10,698 bases of DNA from a candidate division CSSED10-310 bacterium. GTDB taxonomy: Bacteria; CSSED10-310; JAFGJC01. The stretch is taken from contig JAFGJC010000517.1 in assembly GCA_016929305.1 (NCBI GenBank), positions 1 to 10,698 on the forward strand. The letters run 5' to 3'. The notes beneath the pieces were generated by a model that worked only from the letters and a program-made list of their open reading frames with translations, was not told the DNA's origin and ran no database searches. Positions 6,473 through 10,698 of this stretch are shown here, in pieces; position 1 is the first letter of the stretch; each line of letters opens with the position of its first letter. The translations under genes were made by a program, and so were the position numbers.

Positions 6473-6491
6473 GTTTATTCCAATAATAAAC
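6473..6491 (+). terminator. Weak A+T-rich hairpin after the secreted-protein operon
   Basis: GTTTATT (6473-6479) and AATAAAC (6485-6491) form a perfect 7-bp stem with a 5-base loop, 18 bp past the stop codon. It has little G+C and no clean T-tract, so it is at best a weak terminator. Confidence 0.3.
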
Positions 6492-6737
6492 AGATAATTC
6501 TTAATTTGTACTATTCAGACTTCACTGACAATGGTTTTTGCTTAATGCGTAATCGTTGCACCTATCGATGGCAGGAAGGCATCTTGATGTATCTCGGAGT
6601 CGGGCACAATGGAAAGACGAAGTTAATAGAAAAGTGGGATTAGAACATCCTACCGGATCGGCGGTGCAATGGACCGGGAACGTGAATCAAAACCGACAGA
6701 AATCATTTTTTCTTTTGACCTGACAGGAAAAAAACAT

Positions 6738-6920
6738 CTACTTTTCTCCGGTTTTGCCTGTCAATTGAATCACGATTTCAGCTTCCGGGTCGTAATCCGC
6801 AAAAAAAATATTTAAGCATCTTATCCGATTTTCATCTGTTTTGGATTCATTCAGCAAATTCAGAATATCACCGGTTTTTATGCGAATGGTGAAGCGTTTC
6901 ATTTCCTTCGATTTTGTCAT
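6738..6920 (-). CDS. Possible small protein of unknown function
   Basis: The frame encodes 60 residues starting MTKSKEMKRFTIRIKTGDIL and continuing NLLNESKTDENRIRCLNIFF, with an alternation of charged and hydrophobic residues that looks protein-like. The ribosome site is poor for the first ATG, and an AAGGAA lies directly against the second (MKRF). No family is recognised. It could be a real small gene, a fragment of a decayed one or chance. Confidence 0.3.
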   Translation of the reverse strand: MTKSKEMKRFTIRIKTGDILNLLNESKTDENRIRCLNIFFADYDPEAEIVIQLTGKTGEK

Positions 6921-7172
6921 GACGCCGGAACAATTCAGCGCCCCACGAAGTCGGGGTCAGCCGAGTCTGCGTGTCCGCCGTAGATTTATCGGAGGAGGAT
7001 AGACCGCCCCGGGCTTTGGCAAGGTCAGACAACGCGCGATTTTAATGCTTCGGCAGGCTCAGCACAGGCTCTTCAGCAATTCAGTGCAGGGTTAGATTAT
7101 CGCAGGGTTATCTGGCCGTGTCAGTATGTAAGAGAGGGCGCGTGGTGCTGCGAGTTATTGGGAGTATTCAAA

Positions 7173-8315
7173 TTATTCCAAAGGAACCGAACACAACCAT
7201 TGGTGCGCCCGACGAATTTCCACGCCGTTGGGGAAGGTTTTTTCCCGATTCAACTCCCTGACAAGTTGAATCATTTTGACACCCGGCAGATAGCTTCTAA
7301 AAACTTCAAAATTATGACTCAGGTTGGCATCCTTCCATTTCACCTCAATCATCAACCTGGGTCGATCCCCGGATGCGATGAAAAAATCGATTTCCTGACC
7401 TTCCTTGTTCTTCAGGAAATGCAACTTCCAGTCTTCGCCGAAAGCATCTTCTCGATAATGGATTTCTTTCAGCAACGCGCACGCGACAGTATTTTCAAGT
7501 TTTATCCCAGGATCGCCCATCACCTGACCAGTATCATAGAAATAATATTTCGGCGCTTTTTGAAGAGCCCTGGCAATATTCCGATGATATGGTGTCACCT
7601 TGAAAACCACAAACATATTCTCGAGAATCGCCAGCCAGCGTTTAACAGTTTTATCGGAACATTGAAGATCTCTCGAAAGGGAGCTGTAAGAAATGGGACT
7701 GCCAACCCTGTTCCGAAGCAGTTCGATCAGAACTTCCATCTGAGTGATTTGCCGCACATTTTCAAGATCCAGCAGATCCTGCCTCAAAATGATGTCCAGA
7801 TGGGATTTTTTCCATCGCTTGTAGAACCGGGGAGTTCCCTCCAGAAACGGCTCTGGAAATCCGCTACACTCCAGCAGAACATCCAGATCATTTTCCGCAT
7901 TGGATGGTCCCCGCATTTTGCAGATCTCCTTCAGGTCGAACGGATGTAAACGGAACTGGAAAAATCGGCCGGCCATTGAATCGCCCATTCTTCTATACAG
8001 ATCCAGCTGGGCGCTGCCTGTGACTAGAATGGCGGGAGGAACTCCTTCGGTATCGTACACACCCTTGAGCCATGATTTCCAGTTTTTCATTTTGTGGAGT
8101 TCATCGAAGATAATGAGATCCCGGCTGCGGTCCCATGACTTTTCATGGATACCAGACCTGTGGTCCAGGCTGTCATAATTGAAATAATCGTAAGACTCAG
8201 AAATCATTCTGGCAAGCGTTGTCTTACCACTCTGTCGAGGTCCTGTCAGCAGGACAATCTTTAGTTTCAGGTCATCGGAAATATTTTTTTCCAGATAACG
8301 TTTCATTTTGACCAT
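7173..8315 (-). CDS. AAA_14/DUF4143 family ATPase
   Basis: The protein has 380 residues. The N-terminal AAA_14 domain has Walker A GPRQSGKTT (25-33), Walker B LIIFDE (67-72) continuing LHKMKNWKSWLKG, and a sensor-like VTGSAQLDLYRR at about 98-109 followed by AGRFFQFRLHPFDLKEI. The C-terminal DUF4143 domain shows YSSLSRDLQCSDKTVKRWL (a helix-turn-helix-like segment near 207-225), then YFYDTGQVMGDP, GQEIDFFIASGDRPRLMIEV and the terminal beta strands. Length and order match the family, which is widespread, usually encoded alone and of uncertain function; some members are suggested to act in stress or toxin-antitoxin-like roles. MVKM and the second ATG at 8306 are both possible starts. The upstream 50 bp carry three palindromic TTCCGGAA-like sites, suggesting tight or self regulation (inferred). 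Confidence 0.9.
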   Translation of the reverse strand: MVKMKRYLEKNISDDLKLKIVLLTGPRQSGKTTLARMISESYDYFNYDSLDHRSGIHEKSWDRSRDLIIFDELHKMKNWKSWLKGVYDTEGVPPAILVTGSAQLDLYRRMGDSMAGRFFQFRLHPFDLKEICKMRGPSNAENDLDVLLECSGFPEPFLEGTPRFYKRWKKSHLDIILRQDLLDLENVRQITQMEVLIELLRNRVGSPISYSSLSRDLQCSDKTVKRWLAILENMFVVFKVTPYHRNIARALQKAPKYYFYDTGQVMGDPGIKLENTVACALLKEIHYREDAFGEDWKLHFLKNKEGQEIDFFIASGDRPRLMIEVKWKDANLSHNFEVFRSYLPGVKMIQLVRELNREKTFPNGVEIRRAHQWLCSVPLE

Positions 8316-8326
8316 TCTGATATATA

Positions 8327-8366
8327 TTCCGGAAAAGTCAAGACTTTTTCGGAAATGATTCCGAAA
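8327..8366 (-). promoter_or_regulatory. Palindromic operator-like cluster upstream of the ATPase gene
   Basis: TTCCGGAAAAGTC (8327-8339) is the inverted match, with one mismatch, of GACTTTTTCGGAA (8342-8354), with a 2-base centre. Overlapping it, TTTCGGAA (8347-8354) and TTCCGAAA (8359-8366) form a perfect 8-bp palindrome around ATGA. Three TTC(C)GGAA-like half-sites therefore lie 12-51 bp before the ATG at 8315. This is where a repressor of this gene would bind. No clean -35/-10 pair was found. Confidence 0.55.
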
Positions 8367-8657
8367 TGGTCAAGAGAAGACATCTTTACCGGGCATATTG
8401 CTCGCGGCGCCGTCTTGTGGCTGGGTTCCAATCGAGATTCCCCCCCACTGGCCTGGACAATTTCTTTGGGTAATACTAAATCAAATCGCCATTGACGAAT
8501 TAAAAAAGAGAGACATAGGGTTTGCTTTGCGTCTCGATTTCGAGCATGATGAATTGTTTCATAAAAGCCCCAAAAAATACAGTCGATACTGGTCTTTGAT
8601 CTCAACAAGACGTCTTAATCCGGTGAAGTATAGACTATCTTTTGCTCATTCTTCAAT
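8367..8657. other. Non-coding stretch between the ATPase gene and VapBC
   Basis: About 290 bp with no credible gene. An open plus-strand frame at 8398-8691 has no ribosome site and no recognisable content. The segment around 8530-8550 (CGATTTCGAGCATGATG) loosely resembles the CGATTACGAGCACG units at 10129-10154 and may be a diverged copy of that repeat. Confidence 0.4.
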
Positions 8658-8685
8658 TTGTAACTCCAAAAAAGTGGTGTATAAT
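8658..8685 (+). promoter_or_regulatory. Promoter of the VapBC operon
   Basis: TTGTAA (8658-8663), a 16-bp spacer and a perfect TATAAT (8680-8685) preceded directly by TG. The -10 box is 20 bp from the start codon, with AGGAGGT at 8694-8700, so the leader is very short, as is usual for autoregulated toxin-antitoxin operons. Confidence 0.6.
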
Positions 8686-8704
8686 GTGTAAACAGGAGGT
8701 GTTT

Positions 8705-8899
8705 ATGCGCACAAATATCGTGATTGACGACAGATTAATGAAAGAAGCCATGCGGATGTTGAACATTCACACGAAAAAAGAGGTGGTTGATGTGGCTTTA
8801 AGGCGGCTAATCCAGCATGAAAAGCGTCGGGAAATCAGCCGATTGAAGGGAAAAGTCGATTGGGATAGTGAGTATGACTACAAAGCATTGCGACGTTGA
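8705..8899 (+). CDS. vapB: VapB-family antitoxin (type II toxin-antitoxin)
   Basis: The protein has 64 residues: MRTNIVIDDRLMKEAMRMLN, then HTKKEVVDVALRRLIQHEKR, then a tail with GKVDWDSEYDYKALRR. This is the VapB_antitoxin pattern, a ribbon-helix-helix DNA-binding N-terminus (residues 1-40) followed by a G-K-[IV]-D-W toxin-binding tail. The ATG has a perfect AGGAGGT 4 bases upstream; a longer frame from 8642 lacks such a site and would start inside the promoter. It overlaps the VapC frame by 26 bp. Expected role: neutralises VapC and represses the operon promoter. Confidence 0.9.
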   Translation: MRTNIVIDDRLMKEAMRMLNIHTKKEVVDVALRRLIQHEKRREISRLKGKVDWDSEYDYKALRR

Positions 8900-9305
8900 T
8901 CTTAGCAGGAAAATCATCGTTGATACGTCGGTTTGGATCGATTATTTTCTGGATCGGCAGACACCTCAAGCCTTGTGTTTATCATATCTTGTTGATAATG
9001 ATGCAGACATACTGATTCCAGATCTGATTTTATGCGAAATTCTGCAAGGATGCAGAACTAAAAGGGAGATTTCCCGTGTCGATTCCATCTTATCAAATTT
9101 TGAGATCGTAACCATCGGTGGTGCTGATCTCGCAAGAATTTCAGCAGGCAATTACAGACACTTACGCAATCGTGGAATAACCGTTAGAAGCACAATAGAT
9201 TGCCTGATCGCGACGTATACTATCGAGATGGGTTGTGTATTGCTCCATAACGACAGGGATTATAGTGTTTTCGAGGAATTCCTCGAGCTTCAGATACTGG
9301 CATGA
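8874..9305 (+). CDS. vapC: VapC-family PIN-domain ribonuclease toxin
   Basis: The protein has 143 residues from ATG 8874; a GTG at 8868 is also in frame. The PIN-domain acidic residues are all visible: D17 in KIIVDTSVWIDYF, E55 in LILCEILQGC, D109 in STIDCLIA and D127 in LLHNDRDY, so the metal-dependent ribonuclease should be active. Homologues normally begin right at the (M)IIVDTSVWID strand; here about 12 extra residues precede it because no standard start codon lies closer, while AGCAGGA sits just before the ATCATC of that strand. The true start is therefore unsure. It is translationally overlapped with VapB. It acts in the cytoplasm on tRNA or rRNA in characterised relatives. Confidence 0.9.
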   Translation: MTTKHCDVDLSRKIIVDTSVWIDYFLDRQTPQALCLSYLVDNDADILIPDLILCEILQGCRTKREISRVDSILSNFEIVTIGGADLARISAGNYRHLRNRGITVRSTIDCLIATYTIEMGCVLLHNDRDYSVFEEFLELQILA

Positions 9306-9341
9306 ATTGAGAAACCGAACTTTCGGTGAGTATGCCGATGG

Positions 9342-9370
9342 TTCCCAGAAGTTTCAAATAATACAATTGA
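9342..9370 (+). repeat. Dispersed intergenic repeat, copy B (diverged), with adjacent hairpin
   Basis: TTCCCAGAAGTTTCAAATAA then TACAATTGA aligns with copy A across the first 29 positions, but lacks the GGATAGGATG end. It lies between the convergent toxin genes. Just upstream, ACCGAA (9314-9319) and TTCGGT (9322-9327) form a short stem that might end both transcripts, weakly. Confidence 0.6.
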
Positions 9371-9374
9371 AATT

Positions 9375-9671
9375 TTACTCTTCAAGCTGTCTTCTTAACC
9401 ATGCAGGATCTCGCCGACAGTCCAAAATAGCATAAATCCTGATCACATTGTTCTCAATTCTGTAATAAACCGCAAATGGAAACCGCCTTGATAAAAGTCG
9501 ATAAAATTTTTTAAAATGAACACTATGAATGCCGGCAAACAGTTTTAGTGATTCAATATCTGAATAGAGACTATCAAGAAAATACATGCCTAAGCCCTTA
9601 TCCTGGGCTTCGTAGAAATAATAGCCATCAATCAAGTCATCTTCAGCCGCATCCAGAATTTGAATTTTCAT
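9375..9671 (-). CDS. ParE/RelE-superfamily toxin
   Basis: The protein has 98 residues: MKIQILDAAEDDLIDGYYFY, then EAQDKGLGMYFLDSLYSDIE, a block FKKFYRLLSRRFPFAVYYRI and the final strand VIRIYAILDCRRDPAWLRRQ. This is the ParE-type fold of the RelE/ParE superfamily (residues about 2-96). The K-K-F-Y-R-x-L-x-R-R-F-P-F-x-V-Y-Y block and the C-terminal Asp-Pro-x-x-Trp are typical of the toxins that pair with addiction-module (PF09720-type) antitoxins. Its ATG overlaps the antitoxin stop by 4 bp (ATGA), so translation is coupled. Whether it poisons gyrase (ParE) or cleaves mRNA (RelE) cannot be told from the sequence. Confidence 0.88.
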   Translation of the reverse strand: MKIQILDAAEDDLIDGYYFYEAQDKGLGMYFLDSLYSDIESLKLFAGIHSVHFKKFYRLLSRRFPFAVYYRIENNVIRIYAILDCRRDPAWLRRQLEE

Positions 9672-9880
9672 TCCAAAAATGCCCTGATGGCCTTTTTACG
9701 TTCACCCCAATCACGAAAATGTCCTTTGCCATCCAACACCATTTTTTCCCTTTTTTCCAGAATTGTTTTGTGCCAAGGAGGTGACTCAATAGATGAAACA
9801 TTGCGGCAGATATCATCCCAAAGAAGCTCCATTGCTTTTATTTTTTCATTGGATGTCATCGAACTAATATCCAGACTCAT
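9668..9880 (-). CDS. Addiction-module antitoxin (PF09720-like)
   Basis: The protein has 70 residues from ATG 9880, which has GGGAGG at 9893-9888, 7 bases upstream. A longer frame from 9955 lacks a ribosome site and would run through the promoter and palindrome, so the short start is preferred. MSLDISSMTSNEKIKAMELL then WDDICRNVSSIESPPWHKTI and the charged tail KGHFRDWGERKKAIRAFLE match the short helical antitoxins (M.LW..L.....E.P.WH...L..R......G....DW...K) that accompany ParE/RelE-type toxins. The Trp-His pair and the DW motif are the clearest marks. Confidence 0.85.
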   Translation of the reverse strand: MSLDISSMTSNEKIKAMELLWDDICRNVSSIESPPWHKTILEKREKMVLDGKGHFRDWGERKKAIRAFLE

Positions 9881-9910
9881 TTTTGATCCTCCCATCGCTG
9901 TTCTCCAGCT

Positions 9911-9920
9911 ACTTATAAGT
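9911..9920 (-). promoter_or_regulatory. Palindrome upstream of the ParE-type antitoxin
   Basis: ACTTATAAGT is a perfect 10-bp palindrome 31 bp upstream of the ATG at 9880. Read on the minus strand it contains TATAAG, which could be the -10 box, so an antitoxin bound here would repress its own promoter. No good -35 hexamer is seen. Confidence 0.4.
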
Positions 9921-10004
9921 TTACCACTTTCGGGACGTCTGTAAAAGACTCTCATCGAATATCAAGACTAACAATCACCTTAATTAAATCGATATGAGAT
10001 TGGC

Positions 10005-10043
10005 TTCGCAGATGTGCAAAATAATACAGTTGGATAGGATGAA
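10005..10043 (+). repeat. Dispersed intergenic repeat, copy C
   Basis: It begins TTCGCAGATGTG; its last 26 bases (10018-10043), through AATAATACAGTTGGATAGG and ATGAA, equal those of copy A at 4524-4549 exactly. It is in the same orientation, nearly 5.5 kb away. Confidence 0.85.
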
Positions 10044-10093
10044 TCCCTCATCATCGTGCTCAGTGCATCGAAGCGAAGCGCAGCGAACGGTAA

Positions 10094-10154
10094 TCGTAAT
10101 CGAAAAGAACCTTCATGCTGCAATGATTCGATTACGAGCACGATTACGAGCACG
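10094..10154. repeat. Inverted repeat and 12-bp tandem units between repeat copies C and D
   Basis: TCGTAATCG (10094-10102) is the perfect reverse complement of CGATTACGA (10129-10137), giving a 9-bp stem with a 26-base loop. ATTACGAGCACG is present twice in tandem (10131-10142 and 10143-10154), followed by a degraded third unit. The structure is typical of a small non-coding repeat element. Confidence 0.7.
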
Positions 10155-10189
10155 CGCACGACTGGTTTTCGAAAAAAAATGGTTTGGAT

Positions 10190-10206
10190 AAGTTAAAAAT
10201 AATACA
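10190..10206 (+). repeat. Dispersed intergenic repeat, copy D (partial)
   Basis: AAGTTAAAAATAATACA is identical to 4518-4534 in copy A. Sequence on both sides differs, so only the central part of the repeat is kept. Confidence 0.6.
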
Positions 10207-10396
10207 AACAGACAGACGGGAAAATCCGTATCCGGCGGATTCTCGGTATCGCGCATGACAGCGTTGCCGGACAGGCTTCCGGCGGTGGAACCTGGGACCC
10301 TCGTCACACAAGAAACTGCAACCCGCACCCGGTAAATTCTGGACATCATTCACTGTGAAAAAATTCCTTATCAGAAGAATTACACCGACTTACTTC

Positions 10397-10425
10397 TTGA
10401 CAGAACGGCTGAAAAGATGTAAATT
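10397..10425 (+). promoter_or_regulatory. Sigma70-type promoter for the toroid-repeat protein gene
   Basis: A perfect TTGACA (10397-10402), a 17-bp spacer and TAAATT (10420-10425) with TG directly before it. The start codon lies about 40 bp downstream, behind an AAGGGA ribosome site (10451-10456). Confidence 0.65.
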
Positions 10426-10465
10426 CTTTTACAGAAACAACATTTTCTGAAAGGGAATTCCGGTT

Positions 10466-10698
10466 TTGAGCTGTCGAATCGGAAGGCAAAGGCGTTTTTT
10501 TCACTATTTTTCCCTGGCCGCCGTATGGGTGAGTTTGTGGGGTGTTGGTATTGCCAACGCCAGTACGGACATCGACCGCGCCCTGGATTATCTGGTATCG
10601 TGCCAGACTGAGAGCGGATCGTGGCGGTCGGGTAATGCGGCGCTGCCCAGCGAATCGATAGTAACGTCCCGCGTTCTGGAATCGCTTGCAGCCTGGGA
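10466..10698 (+). CDS. Secreted alpha/alpha-toroid repeat protein, N-terminal part (prenyltransferase/squalene-cyclase-like)
   Basis: The frame opens at TTG 10466 after an in-frame TGA at 10448-10450, with AAGGGA 9 bases upstream, and runs off the right edge after 77 codons. It starts (M)SCRIGRQRRFFHYFS followed by LAAVWVSLWGVGIANA, a clear Sec signal peptide with cleavage near ANA-ST. The mature start TDIDRALDYLVSCQTESGSW, then VTSRVLESLAAW, fits a first alpha-hairpin of the terpenoid-cyclase/prenyltransferase toroid fold (a-x-x-y-L-x-x-x-Q-x-x-x-G-S-W). Such secreted repeat proteins are surface or envelope proteins of unknown activity rather than true cyclases. It lies too close to the edge for more to be said. 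Confidence 0.65.
   Translation, partial: MSCRIGRQRRFFHYFSLAAVWVSLWGVGIANASTDIDRALDYLVSCQTESGSWRSGNAALPSESIVTSRVLESLAAW

Larger units (their letters stand above)
6456..7172. other. 717-bp mostly non-coding stretch
   Basis: Apart from one doubtful small minus-strand frame (6738-6920) I see no gene. An A+T-rich hairpin follows the stop at 6455. At 6974-7000 TCCGCC ... GGAGGAGGAT looks like a degraded copy of a TCCGCC/GGCGGA hairpin often seen between genes in environmental genomes. At 7049-7068 TTCGGCAGGCTCAGCACAGG resembles another common intergenic repeat. GCAGGGTTA occurs twice between 7086 and 7110. The rest is featureless, and decayed genes cannot be ruled out. Confidence 0.5.
9881..10396. 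other. Gene-free, repeat-rich stretch
   Basis: It carries the control region of the minus-strand toxin-antitoxin pair, dispersed repeat copies C and D, and the inverted/tandem block between them. From about 10212 to 10390 I see nothing I can name. Frames on both strands there (for instance 9994-10191 plus, 10113-10349 minus) follow the repeats and look like chance. Confidence 0.5.

Noticed and set aside
7158..7949. Long plus-strand frame of 263 codons
   Set aside because: It lies opposite the well-supported AAA_14/DUF4143 gene and shows no motif of its own.
8398..8691. Plus-strand frame of 97 codons before VapB
   Set aside because: No ribosome site or family; it runs through the VapBC promoter and partly resembles intergenic repeat sequence.
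9994..10191. Plus-strand frame with Arg-Ala-Arg repeats
   Set aside because: It is made of dispersed repeat copy C and the ATTACGAGCACG tandem units read as codons.
10212..10390. Possible tRNA or riboswitch in the G+C-rich leader region
   Set aside because: No cloverleaf, no T-loop consensus and no known riboswitch core could be found by eye.
1..10698. CRISPR array
   Set aside because: The repeats seen are dispersed or simple tandem units; none shows regular repeat-spacer spacing, and no cas gene is present.

Overview
The window looks like an accessory stretch of chromosome from an uncultured Gram-negative-type bacterium. The signs are several secreted proteins with Sec signal peptides, two of them ending in an IPTL/PEP-CTERM-like C-terminal sorting signal, a Thr-Pro-Glu linker of the kind common in sulfate-reducing and candidate-phylum genomes, standard Shine-Dalgarno sites and sigma70-like promoters. 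No rRNA, tRNA or housekeeping marker is present, so no phylum is assigned.

Layout. (i) 1-3196 resembles the edge of a defence or mobile island. A gene cut by the left edge on the minus strand has an N-terminus like SNF2/DISARM-type helicases. It diverges from a Schlafen/AlbA_2 plus GHKL-ATPase regulator (334-1989). Then come a three-Cys-motif phage Gp37/Gp68-type protein (DUF5131, 2169-2984) and a tiny two-helix membrane protein that overlaps it by 4 bp (2981-3196). (ii) 3197-3753 holds no gene I trust, but it has nested palindromes and a possible insertion-sequence end. (iii) 3754-6455 is a surface/secretion block: a minus-strand secreted protein with a GPIG-type C-terminal signal, then a plus-strand pair with a strong promoter (a DADTLDG-type secreted protein and a SGG-module/TPTET-linker protein with the same kind of C-terminal signal). 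(iv) 6456-7172 is mostly non-coding, with one doubtful small ORF. (v) 7173-8315 encodes an AAA_14/DUF4143 ATPase on the minus strand, preceded by a cluster of palindromic operator-like sites. (vi) 8658-9880 holds two convergent toxin-antitoxin modules: VapBC on plus, and a ParE/RelE-type toxin with an addiction-module antitoxin on minus. (vii) 9881-10465 is repeat-rich and ends in a good promoter for a secreted alpha/alpha-toroid (prenyltransferase/squalene-cyclase-like repeat) protein cut by the right edge.

The most unusual signals are a dispersed intergenic repeat with an AATAATACAGTTGGATAGG core (four full or partial copies, all on the plus strand), the shared GPIG C-terminal motif in two unrelated secreted proteins, the DUF5131 plus mini-membrane-protein pair, and the triple TTCCGGAA-like site in front of the ATPase gene. 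All functional statements come from reading motifs; no database search was run.
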